A DNA stretch of 31,513 bases, taken from the NCBI GenBank assembly GCA_033557685.1, contig JAWQRN010000317.1, positions 1 to 31,513 on the forward strand, given 5' to 3'. The notes beneath the pieces were generated by a model. The model worked only from the letters and a program-made list of their open reading frames with translations. It was not told the origin of the DNA and searched no databases. Below are positions 1-10,641 of the stretch, piece by piece. Positions within the stretch are counted from its first letter, which is position 1. Each line of letters opens with the position of its first letter. Both the position numbers and the translations under genes were made by a program. Origin of the DNA: Sperchopsis tessellata. Its lineage: Eukaryota > Arthropoda > Insecta > Coleoptera > Hydrophilidae.

Positions 1-590
1 AGTTAATTACAGACATTTTTTGACAGGGATGATGATGTGACATTGCATGCAAGTACCTATTGGTATGGGTGGGCTTAAGATAAACAGAGTGAATAAGTGA
101 ACCATTGGATCTACTTTTCAACAATACATCTAAGAAAGGAAGGGAGCCTGATTACTCAATCTCCATCGTGAAACGTTTATTAGGGATTTGGGAGTTTATG
201 TGATCCAAGAAGGCATGTAGTTTCTTTCGTCTCGACAACCAAATAACAAAGGTGTCATCCACCTAACGAAACCAACATTTAAGCTTTATAACGGTGAACG
301 ATATGCCAATTGCTCCAATGCCTCCATAAAAATATTGGCAACAGCAGGGGACAAAGGGGATCCCATAGCAGCTCCAGATGTTTGTTTGTAGAAATGGTCC
401 CTAAATTGGAAATAAGTGGACTTTAGACAAACAAAAGGAAAGTTCGTGAAACCAGCATGCTTGTGGATAACAAAAGTTATAAGCATGTTCGAGCAGTGCG
501 CACAGACGAAAGAATTGCTGCTGTTGTCCAAATGTGCGTGAAATCCCAAGAACCTCAACTCATTACAGAATTCAACCACTGAACATCAGT
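1..590 (-). mobile_element. Penelope-like element, broken reverse transcriptase fragment
   Basis: Read on the minus strand, this is the palm and following part of a Penelope-like (PLE) reverse transcriptase. In order one sees STYFQFRDHFYKQ, the hallmark MGSPLSP (near 347-367), then VANIFMEALEQLA, then a VDDTFVIW catalytic block, FTMEIE, LPFLDVLL, and a tail with VYLKPTHTNRYLHA running to the window edge. The frame is broken: a frameshift lies near 280, a TAG (263-265) sits just before VDD where PLEs normally have Tyr, and a TAA (152-154) interrupts FTMEIE. The GIY-YIG endonuclease that normally follows would lie beyond the left edge. It is a dead copy, identified from conserved PLE motifs only. 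Confidence 0.85.
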
Positions 591-1350
591 CACACTTCTC
601 TGAGGAGATTATTGCATAAAGACCACGGATTATTTGCTTACAAGGTGCAACTCACTCAAAAGTTGAAGCATAATGACCATCCGATTCGTTATCGCTTCTC
701 TGAGTAGGCTTTAAATTAGTTGCTCATTTTTATCTCGGAGGGTATGTCAATAAGCAAAACTGTAGGATTTGGGGTTCCGAAAACCCACATGTAGTTGTTG
801 AGAAGCCAATGCACCCTCAAAAAGTGACTGTTTGGTGTGAGTTTTGGAGTGGTGGCACCATTGGTCCCTTTTTCTTTGAAAACGAAGCAGGCAACAGCGT
901 TATGGTAAACGGAGTGCGCTATAGGGACATGATAACTGATTTTTCGTGGCCGCAATTTGACAATTTGGGCTTGGATGAGTTTTGGTTTCAGCAGAATGGT
1001 GCAAGTGCCACACCAGCCATCAAATAATCGATCTTTGGCGCACTAAGTTCGGTAACCATGTTGTCAGCTGTTTTAGAAACATTAAGGACCGCTGTTACTC
1101 TAACAATCCACAAACAATTAACACATTCAAGGAAAACATCCATCGAGCTATTAGAGCCACAAATAATCGACAATGTACTGCAAAATTGGGTTGGCAGGAT
1201 GGGTTAGCCAGCCGCGATAGTCATTTGAATGAAATCGTTTTCCATAAGTAATCGGATGTGTAATCTCTTCAATAAAGCAACAATCATTGAAAAATATTGA
1301 ACAGTGTAGTTTTAATAGCTATTTCAAAAAGAAACCTACATATGGCCCAC
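588..1350 (+). pseudogene. IS630-Tc1-mariner superfamily transposase, inactivated
   Basis: Plus-strand translation in three pieces matches the insect mariner-like family that has LLHKD then YKVQLTQ, NPHVVVEKP, HPQKVTVWC, FFFENEAGN and WFQQNGA. Piece one (about 590-705) ends in a stop; piece two (about 722-1026) runs through WFQQNGA; piece three (about 1000-1250, another frame) carries IIDLWRTKFG, then NNPQTI and the C-terminus HLNEIVFHK. Family members have SDEAHF and DGAT as acid-bearing motifs. Here the first Asp-Glu is lost (only AHF remains) and DGA reads NGA. The segment with the third acidic residue (normally in an LTPLDFFLWG context) is deleted. A likely 3' end with TGGCCCACCT lies near 1342-1352. 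It abuts the PLE fragment on its left. Confidence 0.85.
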
Positions 1351-1477
1351 CTTTATTTTGATGGACTCATTATTATTCTAGGAAAATAAGTAGTTCACTG
1401 GACGACTATTTTTATATCCTTGAAGAGAATATCGTATCCAAATTCAAATTTGTTTGAGACAGTTTTTAGAACTACTT

Positions 1478-1650
1478 ATTAGTCTACACCTAGCACTTTA
1501 AAGAGCTACATGTCTTGATAATGTGCCCTGCAATGGTGGACGAAATGTTGGTAAAAAGAAAAGCTAACATATGGTTATCTCAAAGAAAACCTGAAGATAT
1601 CTGCTGTGACTTTGAAAGTCTAAGTACAGAGTTAGTAACAATAGCAATTG
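1478..1650 (+). repeat. Penelope-type terminal repeat fragment (copy A)
   Basis: This non-coding segment shares a long, diverged match with 12120-12290 and with the reverse complement of 11940-12115. Shared landmarks are CTAGCACTTT, AGAGCTACATGTC, a GCAATGGTGGACGAAA core and a GAAAACCTGAAGAT block. The same core appears in the other orientation at the right window edge just after a Penelope RT fragment, so assignment to PLE terminal sequence is a reasonable inference. An apparent 91-codon reading frame over it (1515-1790) is best read as an accident of the repeat. Confidence 0.6.
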
Positions 1651-2409
1651 TAAAAGTGTCAAATCCTAAAAAATGTATTGACCATAGACCAAAAAATACA
1701 CTGTCGAATTATGAGAAAATATTGGAAATCGCTCTGAAGAAACAAACTCTTGCATATTGTAAACAAAATGAAATTATAGTACAGAACTAAACAGGTTTTC
1801 ATGATAAACATACGTATGAAAGAATGATACAAAAGTGAAATAAGTACACTCCAATAAATGATATGTTAACCGTTCTTAACCTGCTAACCGTTAAATAGAA
1901 TTGAAATCAGAAAATAGAAAATTCAATGTTTTGTGGATAATCTTCATGATTTAGAAACCAAGGAGAACCAAGAAAGCAAGGAGCTTCCCTAAATACCTAA
2001 AAGTGTTAAATATAATTATGAAATACATAATCATAACACAAGAAAAAGGGACGATTTCAACATTGATAACTGAAACAATAGTAGAGCATGGAATGCATTG
2101 TTTTCCAGAGGGCTAAAAGAGTGATACAAGCTTAGTTGTGATATTAAAGTATCCAAAACTTTTAGCTAGTTTAGAAGAAGTGGCAATTTATATAAGACTT
2201 ATTAGGGAATAGTAGATTTAGGAACATCAAATATATTTTCCAAAGGAAACAAATTGTGAATAAAGATTATATTATTGTTATAAATAAAATAAAAAATAGA
2301 GTCTAACAGTGTAACCCCACATCTGCGAAAAATTCTGGCCTACTTAAAAAACTTGCTTTCTGTTTTGGAACTAATAACAATTATAAGTTGGAGTGGGTGA
2401 TCTCTGGCG
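1651..2409. other. AT-rich gap without recognised gene
   Basis: About 760 bp with no long reading frame, no recognisable protein motif and no clear inverted repeat. Probably decayed repeat or neutral intergenic DNA. Confidence 0.5.
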
Positions 2410-2725
2410 CCATAGTGTTGAATTGTTTCAATGAGTAACCCATGGTCCATGCAATTGGAAGCTTACTCAAATTTCAGAATAAGGTTTCTCTATGTTTTTG
2501 GTTATTCAGTGCTTGACAACATTTATGAATGTGATTGCAGCCTGTGATGTATTCTTTCCCTCTCTAAAATTAAACTGACTATTGTAAAGATAGTGTCGTT
2601 TTTGCCCATCTATAGCTCCTATGTTCAGACATGTCTCCTTTCTTATAAGCTTTAGGAAATCTGGATAAATACCCTCATCAAAACAGATGTTCCGGAAATT
2701 ATGTGCCAATGCTTTTATTAATGAG
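2410..2725 (-). mobile_element. LINE (Jockey/CR1-like) RT fragment
   Basis: The minus strand encodes CFDEGIYPDFLKLIRK and, further on, SQFNFREGKNTSQAAITFI. These match the start of the RT domain of Jockey-like non-LTR retrotransposons, where the second block is normally QFGFR. The usual segment between them (YRPISLL-type) is rearranged. Only about 100 codons remain, with no catalytic YxDD. A short relic lying downstream of the LSG1 3' end. Confidence 0.75.
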
Positions 2726-3428
2726 ACAACATAAAAGTGCTCCTTCTAAAGATGTCCTCTGTGCTTTTCGGTTTTAATGAAGGTTACGATTTCAAAAGTT
2801 GGGTAAATGAAAATAGAGTTTTATGAACAGGGCAAAGAGTTTATGAGTAATGTAGGGAGTGGGATAGCTTGGACTGTGGCAGATCTGACATTACAGAAAA
2901 AAATAATAAAACAGTAGAGAGACAAGGTTGTATCACGTTTATTTCACACATTTCTTTATTATATTCCACACAATTTTTGGTTTATTATGAACGTTATTAA
3001 AACGTCCCATGTTGATTTTTGCTTCTTCTTCCTCAAAATTTTGAAGGTAGAAAACCTTCTACGAATGCAGTTCTTGATTTACATCCACTTTCTCAGACTG
3101 ATGAACTGCCCGAATCAGGTGGTATGTTGCTTTTATCTGTTTCAGTTGAGAGCATAATACATGATTTTTTTTCGAAACATTTATTTTTCATGGTAAATGA
3201 TTCCTCAAAATACGAATTAAGTAAATCGAAGAAGATACAGAATTTGGAATTTGCATCTGGTGAAGAAACAACAATGTCTTATTTATGCTTGTCTTCCACA
3301 AAATTGCTGTTAGGTACATGCATGGAGAATTTATGCAATAAAATTATAAAATCTGTTTTCATAATAAATATATTTGACAACAGTTCCAATTACAACAAAA
3401 TATAAAACTTAAACTCTATAACATACGA
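2726..3428. other. LSG1 3' flank; possible 3' UTR; unrecognised open frame
   Basis: On the minus strand this follows the LSG1 stop codon, so its right part should be LSG1 3' UTR. AATAAA on that strand occurs at 3180-3185 (about 245 nt past the stop) and again near 2939-2944, either of which could serve polyadenylation. A 128-codon plus-strand frame (3019-3405) lies here. Its translation resembles nothing I recognise, it has no domain motif, and it would overlap the LSG1 UTR antisense. Confidence 0.4.
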
Positions 3429-6211
3429 TCAATGTTGATCTAAATGTGTATAAATTCTCCTGAGTTTTTCTTTCTTCTTTTTGTTTTTGTGTTTATTTAC
3501 CTCTTTCCAGGGTTTTTGTGTAGCTCCTTGGCTATCTCTGAGAAAAAAAAAACACTATTTAAACTACAAGTAACAAAGTATATTTACTATAATAAATACA
3601 AAACAATGCAAACATATAATGTAAAACTAAATTACAAAACTATCATACATACTTCCTTAAATGGGCTGGTATCCCGGTTGACTTTCCAATAGCTCCTTTT
3701 GCATGTACTTGGGATCCTGTAGTAAAGAATTCTTTGTCAACATCACCAGCTGTCACACTACTGGACTGCAAATTATATACGATAAAATAAGAATATTCAA
3801 CAAAATTTTGAAAGTTTCCGCATGTAGCATTAAAGTGTCAGTGCAATTTATACGCCAAATATAATGCCATGTGGAACACACAAAATACAATTATTTTTCT
3901 TCGTTTGTTTACATTTACTTACTTTTATTGCCCTGGCTTCTCTAGGTGTAATAACTCGAGTACTTGACACATGCTTCGTTCTTTCTGGCCACGTATGATA
4001 CTTGGAGTACTCCACACCTGGAGGGGCATGTGCATATAGAAGTTTTCCATTCATAAAATCTTTTAAAATATATCTGGCCGCCCTTGGATTATCTGGCTGG
4101 CCGTTAGCTGTCATAAATCCTCGATTATCTAAAATTTAAAAAAGTTCATGAATTTTGGATTCCAGTGTTTTCCAAGGAACTACTGAAAATGTAACAACCA
4201 CACAAGTTGTGAAAGTTAAAGTTTCTAAGATTTTTTAGGTGATGATTAAAACAGTGTACTCTCCTTTCGCCATCAGCTAGTTTTGTTCCAAAGAAATAGT
4301 TCTTAGTTTTACAAAGATCTTTGTATTAGGTCCGTTACTATAATAAGAAAGAAAGGTGGGCGAGACATGAAGGGCCATTGCAAATCAACCTATAATCCAT
4401 CATGGGCTATTATACAAATGAAATGAGAAGATTATACTTACATGCATAGGCATTTAATATTTCTTCTGCAGTAGGACACCTATTTGGATCTTCTCCATCC
4501 ATAGGTAAAGGCACCATGATACCATACTGATCTTCAATCAAATGCCTCGGCAACAAATTAGAAACTAAATTGATTGGCGGTACATGGTCTCTCATTTGGT
4601 CTATTGGCAATATTCCATTTATTATCATTTCTGCTTTAGTGAAAACAAAGGTAGGCATTACCAATCCTGGACAATCGCAAAGCAAAAGGTCTTTATCAAG
4701 ATACAGCGTTTGGAAATGTTTTGTCTTCCCCGGAGTGGCTGATACAGACACTTTTTTATAAGTTAGAAGAGCGTTAATCGTTGAACTTTTACCTACATTT
4801 GGATATCCAACTAAACCTATAGTTGTAATGCCTTCCGTTACTTTAGGACCATAGTGGATAGTTCTAAACAATTCAATTAAATCATCACGAGACAAAAGTT
4901 CACTACTATTAATAATATTTTTCTCATCACAGCTTGCCTTAGATTCATCAATATTTGTGATAGTTTGTTCTGGTCCACTATCAGTCATATCATTAAGTAT
5001 TTTTTCTAATTTTCTAGTCATCTCAGAAAGTTTTTGGGCACTTTCGTCCACAGCAGCTTCTAATTTTTGGATTCTATTCTTTATATATTCTTTGCCTTCT
5101 TCTGTATTTTCTTTAGGTGTTTCTTTATCCTCTTCAACTGCATCATCACCTTCATCTTCTGAACTATCTTGATTCTCTGATTCTTCCTCGTCTTCTTCTA
5201 AAATGGTTTCCTTTTCTGAAGCTAAAGCTGCTGAGAAGAAGGCAACTCTTGTACCAATGGATGAAAAATAGTCAGCCCAATATTGCCTTTGTTCATCTAT
5301 TAGGAAATCTGCTTTGTTTACCAAAACCAAGTTAAGTTTGTTTTCAGAGACTTCCTTTACATATTTCTCCAAATCTTCACATACAAATAATAGTGGATTT
5401 CGTGCATCTACAATTTGGACCACTACATCACTTCTTTCAACTACTCTCCAGAGTTGTCTCCAAAATTCCAAATTCTTTTCATATGGTGTCAGCAATACAC
5501 CTTCGTCTTCTTGTAGTTGTGCTAAAGATCTTCTCCATTCCAGGAAATGTTCCCTTTCGTTTTGCTCTAATTGCTCAGGAGTTGTTTCAGAGTCCCATGG
5601 AGGTCTAAAATAAAAAAGTTTAGAACATATATTTCTTCTACTCAGGCACTTTCCAGAGTCTCGACTTGATTTTCACCAGGTAAAACCTTTCTTCTTATAC
5701 ATGCAAAACGTTGAAGTTTCACTAGCATAGTTTTGTGTCAAATGATTAGTAAAATTGCTACAATATGTATCACACATACCTTCTTGGAATTTTCAATAAT
5801 TCTTTACTTTTTTCATGTTTTTCGGTAGCGTCCTTCCTTTCATCAATAGATAGGAGTCCCACATTTGAACGAGGGTTCACAAATTTTATATTTAGTTTCT
5901 CAGCTTTGTATTCAGTACCAGCTAGTTCAGCAGTTGAAAGGAATTCTTGAAATGAAGATTCTTCAGTAACCGACTGTAGATTCAATCTACCCCAATCATA
6001 TCCATCTTGAATTTCAGTAGTATGTAACTAAAACAATTAAATTTATAAACTTTAATACTAGAAGTTTATTTTTAAGTTAATTACAAAAAATGTTTTTTTT
6101 TCAATTTACCATAGACTTGTCTCCTACAAATTTACGAGTACTTGGACCTCCAAATCGATCCTTTATCAAAGAGCGCCCCAAATTAGAGGTTGTTTTATTC
6201 TTCTTACCCAT
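3429..6211 (-). CDS. LSG1: Large subunit GTPase 1 (LSG1), complete, six exons
   Basis: LSG1 is the cytoplasmic circularly permuted GTPase that acts with NMD3 to let the export adaptor leave pre-60S ribosomal subunits. Exons (minus strand): 6211-6110, 6027-5780, 5604-4442, 4128-3923, 3765-3653, 3537-3429. All five introns are GT-AG and all phases join, giving 612 codons plus TGA. The N-terminus MGKKNK and LHTTEIQDGYDWGRLNLQSV are family-typical. Permuted G motifs follow in the order G4 NKAD (about 213-216), G5 SAA (about 241), G1 GYPNVGKSS (about 383-391), G3 DCPG (about 427-430). An acidic stretch (about 252-277) and a coiled-coil-like stretch (about 289-323) form the variable insert between G5 and G1. 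The C-terminus ends KKEKLRRIYTHLDQH, as in insect orthologues; this last exon is short and in no long reading frame. It is divergent to the XTBD gene. Intron 3 (4129-4441) holds nothing recognisable. Confidence 0.96.
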
Positions 6212-6599
6212 TTTTAACGAATATGTGGAAAAATAACACGTGAATTAGTAAATTTCATGGATTTAATTTTTAGGTTACTTGATTGATAATTTTGACATTC
6301 TCACAGTTTCCCAACTGCTTAAACATTTACACATTCAAATTTTTCCCATTTTGATATTCGTTTAAATAATTTATATAAGGCACTAAAGTTTAAAAATATA
6401 ATTATATTTATAATATGCTTTATTATAATTATTTATAATTCTTATAAATACAATATTAATCTTATTAACAATTTCTTCAAACCAAAAAATTGTTTTTAAT
6501 TGTAGTGTTGGTGCTACTGTTGTTTCCATTTTTAATTGAATATTAACCTCACAAATTCATAGTAATTGTTTACGCTACTAAAATCACATATTTTCCATA
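6212..6599. promoter_or_regulatory. Putative divergent promoter between LSG1 and XTBD gene
   Basis: The two start codons are head-to-head, 388 bp apart, with no other feature between them. The interval is very AT-rich. I see no clear TATA box, initiator or repeated motif placed consistently for both directions. A shared promoter is inferred from geometry alone; transcription start sites cannot be fixed from sequence. Confidence 0.55.
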
Positions 6600-7237
6600 A
6601 TGACGCAAACCTTTCCAACTGATTGGGATGTTGAGAAGTATTATGATGAAACTGAACCCGAACAGCATTGGGAACTCCGAAAGGAATTTATGGAAGTGCA
6701 TAAAGACAAATTTTCTGAAGATTACCTTGTTGCGTTAGCAAAAACTTTCACAAACATTGAATTTATGGGATGCAGGTATGTTTAGCTAAAGTTATATCAA
6801 TATGTGTGATTTTCATTTACGTGTAAATTCACTTTATAATGTAATAACATTTATGTTTTAGCTATCCAGCGGCATTGATGGTCCGAATAGCAGAATTATC
6901 TAAAGATGTAGCACAAAAGTATCGTGAAATTAAAAAGACAAAGTTACAAAGAACATTTGTAACGGCAAGCAATGCTGCAGAAAGTAAAATTCAAAGTAAG
7001 TTTATAAAATAAATGGAAGTAATGAAATTTGTTTGAGCTAAAACATGCATTGTTTTGCTTGTATTTTCACATACCTAGACACAACGGCAACTCTTATCAT
7101 TTTTACACACCATATTTTTTTAAATATCAAAACCAAAATTTAAGTATGTGTTTAATTTACTGCTTTGTTGACATTTTTGTTTTGTTTTAGGGAGACAAAC
7201 TGATCCAGGAATGTTCAAGAAAGGAACCCATGCATAA
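6600..7237 (+). CDS. XTBD (XRN2-binding) domain protein, CDKN2AIPNL/PAXT-1-like
   Basis: Three exons, 6600-6775, 6862-6995 and 7191-7237, join in phase through GT-AG introns to give 118 codons plus TAA. An in-frame TAA seven codons before the ATG supports this start. Residues about 17-80 fit the XTBD domain: a Trp-Glu-x-Arg-x-x-Phe-x-x-x-His helix, an LVALAKTFTN-type helix and the signature FMGCSYP, the last spanning the first splice junction. The domain binds the exoribonuclease XRN2 (known for worm PAXT-1 and human CDKN2AIP, CDKN2AIPNL and NKRF) and stabilises or localises it, so a nuclear role in RNA turnover and pre-rRNA processing is expected. The basic C-terminal tail after the domain (from about residue 85) has no feature I recognise. 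It shares an upstream region with LSG1. No canonical AATAAA follows closely. Confidence 0.88.
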
Positions 7238-7924
7238 TTAATTCTATTGTTAATTTTAAAAATTTAGATATTTTCTGCAAACTGATGATGATTACTTTAA
7301 TTAATAATTCTAATATTTAGGAATGTACAACATAAATACAATTTTAAATATATACTTGTATTTTCTTTTGAAATATTTCGCTGTTGAATTTTTTCTGATC
7401 CTACATTTTTCAAATTAATTTTGTACAATGTATTGATTTGGTTAGTTAATGAAATGGCTATGCCTTAACTGATTAACGCTACATCATCCAAACTTCTCTT
7501 CATCTGTTTATAAAATTTCTTTTGTGTCAAATCCACAAGACTGAAAGGCGAATATTCTATTTACTATATAAATTTTTCATATTATATTAACGAGAATAAT
7601 GAAAATATCAATTTTTGTAACAAAAACCTAGAGAAGTCAAAACAACGTTACAAGTGGGTGTGGTTCAAATTATAGACTACCGAAAAAAAATTAGTGCCTA
7701 ATTAATTAACGACAAATGAACGTAAATTTCTAAGTACCAATCATATTTAAGCTATAACAGTATTACCAAAAAAAATGTAAAAATAGCTTACCTTTTTATA
7801 CATTCAAAAGAATGAAGAAATTCATGTGACACATGCACACTGAAAAATGTTTATGTTATGGGTTCACTTACTAAAATTCCTTTCGTAATTCAGCCATTAT
7901 CTACTAAAGGGCTCTACGCACATG
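7238..7924. other. XTBD gene 3' flank, no gene recognised
   Basis: AT-rich sequence following the XTBD stop codon. Its first part should be 3' UTR. No long frame, no RT motif and no inverted repeat were seen. Confidence 0.5.
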
Positions 7925-8885
7925 ATTCAAAGAATCAATATAAGTTTAAATTTTACAATACTTCCAGTAGTTAACTGTGTACGAAGAAGTTTGGGTGTGA
8001 TAATGGACACAGATGTAAGAAATGAAACAACATATAGATAAGCTGTTGCAAAAGTTCTATGGCAACTAAAAATGCTGTTCTCTAACAGACATGTTCTATA
8101 CCAACAACTTAAAATTTTATTGTGCGAGTCTTTAATATTATCAAATTTCAACTACTGTGATCTACACGATTCTTGCTTGGAATCTGTCGATAGACAGAGG
8201 ATACAGAGAGTACAAAATAGTTGCCTTTGCTTCATCTGGGGAATAAGATGCGGAGAGAGAATTTCTCATATGGTTGAGGGAACTGGCTGGCTGAATATGG
8301 CGGACCTTCGGAGCCATCATGCAGTGCGTCTTTATCATAAAATTGTAAGAACCGAAACACCAAGTTATTTGTATAATAAAATAAGCTTTAGGACTGATGT
8401 GCCTAATATTAACATTAGAACGAGGGATACTTTAACGATACCTCTGGACAGGTTAGAAATATTCATCAATCTTTCACATATTCTTTTGCTGCCTTATATA
8501 ATAAAGTATCATAAGAACTGAAGTTAACTTCCTTGTTAAATTTTAGAAGGGAGACCGGGTCTCTTATGATGGGCGAAAATTATAATGTTTGTTTTGGCTC
8601 ATTATTCTTGGATCCGGGATTACTACATATTCATGGTAATAGTTATACTTCTTTCCAGGGTAGTTCGTGTTTTGTATCACAATTGTTCGATGGTGGTGTG
8701 TGTGACAATACAATTGTGTTCTTAAGGGTTGAATGGAAGAACAGATGATTAAGCTTGGCCAATCTGAGCACACTCCTTTTGACTTGACATGCGGGTGTAG
8801 TTCATGAGTATTTATATACTTTTATTATTACATTTATGTTGATTATCTTTTCTGTTTGATCAATAAACGATTTATTTATTTAGTT
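7925..8885 (+). mobile_element. 5'-truncated LINE, RT C-terminal region and 3' tail
   Basis: Plus-strand translation gives RSLGVIMDTDVRNE, a stop, then VLYQQLKILLCESLIL, NFNYCDLH, RIQRVQNSCLCFIWGIR, WLNMADLR and YLYNKISFRTDV. These are the post-RT thumb and C-terminal signatures of a Jockey/CR1-type LINE family common in insects. It lacks the endonuclease and palm, as expected of 5' truncation. The 3' end has AATAAA (8862-8867) and a short T/A-rich repeat near 8870-8882. One in-frame stop near 8040 shows it is inactive. It lies between the convergent XTBD and CCDC28 genes. Confidence 0.85.
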
Positions 8886-9029
8886 ATATTACGACTACGT
8901 TCACAACTATGAAATTTAATGTAGGTGGATTAAAATTTAGACCATTGCCCTGGTGGTTTAAATTTTTAACTACAGCCCCAGAAAGAATTAAGCTATGATG
9001 TGTTTACTTAGACCTCTGTGGGAAACGAT

Positions 9030-10145
9030 ACATAAACTAACTGAGAAAGTCTGGAACGAAGAAAGTATCCCAGAGGAATGGAAAGTGGGAATAATACACC
9101 CTCCCTATACATAAAAAAGGGGACAAGAAGGTATGCAATAATTCCAGAGGCATAACCGTGTTGAATGTAACATACAAGATCTTATCAAGCATAATACTTA
9201 ACAGACTATCTGAATATGATGAAGAATAAATGGGGAAGTACCAGTGCGGCTTTCGGTCTAATCGCTGACCAGATACACCTCATTAGAGATATGAGCACAG
9301 CATTGAACTGCATAATTTGTTTATTGATTTTAGACCAGCTCTTGATAGCATTAACAGAAGGGAGCTTATCAGACGGCTCACTATAATGGGCATACCCAGA
9401 AAATTTGTTACTCTCATTAATGTAACTCTTGAAGGTTCTAGGGCATGGGTGAACGGACAGTTTCAAAATAAATAAAGGAGTAAGACAGGCTGATGCGCTC
9501 CCAGTCTTGCTTTTTAACCTGCTGCTGGAATCTGTGGGCAGTATGTTGAAACTGTCCGGTAATGTAGCCACAATATTCATGCAACTATGTGCATATGCAG
9601 ATGTTATTGTTATAACAACACGGAGCGAAAGCATGCTCGTGGAGGAATAAATAAATTGGGACTACTGATTAATGAGGGGAAAATAAAGTATATGAAAATA
9701 GCAAGAAGGACAAGTTTCTTCAAAATATATAAATATAACTTCAAGTCTATTAACTCCTTTACATACTTAAGGGCCACTTTAACATCAACAAACCAAATGA
9801 GTGAAGAGCTACAACCTTGAATAAAGGCAGGAAACAAAGCAATATACTCTCATAAAGATATGCTTAGTTCAAAACTCCTAAGCAGATCAACGAAGCTTAG
9901 AATTTATAGAACTTTGATAAGACCTGTGGTCACATGTGCAAGCGAAACGTGGACACTGACCGATAGGGAGATCAATACACTTAGGTTATGGGTCTTAAGG
10001 GAAAGGCCAAGGAGAACTGGAAGACCTGAGATCAATGGGAGTACAAAATTTTACCCTGCAAGCCCTAAACCGAGAACGATGGAAAGAGGTGGTGGAGCAG
10101 GCCAAGACCTATAGAGGGTTGTAGTGTCACAGAAAGAAGAAGAAG
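9030..10145 (+). mobile_element. RTE-like LINE RT remnant with many frameshifts
   Basis: Pieces in several plus-strand frames give EEWKVGIIHP, then YKKGDKK, ITVLNVTYKILSS, YQCGFRSNR, QIHLIRDM, GVRQADALPVLLFNLLLESV, YADV (9594-9605, where YADD is expected), TKLRIYRTLIRPV and SETWTLTDRE, followed by RERWKEVVEQAKTY-type C-terminal sequence. This is the order of RT and downstream motifs in the RTE/BovB-like family that has GDALSCLLFNLALE. The second catalytic Asp is Val, stops abound and segments are missing. The 3' end carries a short AGAAGAAGAAG tail (near 10131-10143), typical of the family. Confidence 0.85.
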
Positions 10146-10641
10146 TGTTTACTAAACACAAATGCAATGGTGGCGCGTGTTTAATCCCTAATAATCAATT
10201 TTTTCAGTTAAGGAAAATTAAGATTATTGTAAAAATAACAGTAGTAAAAATAAATATTCACAATACATACAATGAGCCCCAAATATATTATATGAAAATG
10301 ATTAACCAAACAATATTATTTTTATGAATAATATAAGAACAAAAAATAAAAACTGATTTATAGCTAAAATATTAATATAAATAAAATGTCTAACTGTATG
10401 TACGATATTTAGGATGTACTACGTTTGCTTTTCAAAAATCTGATGACCTTACAAATAACAGTCTTAAAGTACACATGTAGAAATTGAAAGGATAATAAAA
10501 AATAAACATAGGAAATGGTATAAATAAATTAATTTATTATAATTTGTACATATACAAAACCAAGTTCGTTAATATCGTAATTACAAATATATATAAAAAA
10601 AACAAAAATACAAAAAACAGTCTCAAATTTGTACAATAAAA
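10146..10641. other. CCDC28 3' flank with candidate poly(A) signal
   Basis: On the minus strand this follows the CCDC28 stop. AATAAA on that strand at 10538-10533 lies about 105 nt past the stop and is the best candidate polyadenylation signal. The rest is very AT-rich with no recognised gene. Confidence 0.5.

Noticed and set aside
1515..1790. 91-codon frame over the repeat at 1478-1650
   Set aside because: Its similarity to the frame at 12163-12345 comes from a shared non-coding repeat; the frames diverge outside it.
3019..3405. 128-codon plus-strand open frame near the LSG1 3' end
   Set aside because: No recognised motif, lies antisense to the probable LSG1 3' UTR and has no splice or context support. 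Kept only as a note in the flank entry.
5117..5335. Several plus-strand frames opposite LSG1 exon 3 (4570-5613)
   Set aside because: Antisense shadows of the LSG1 coding sequence.
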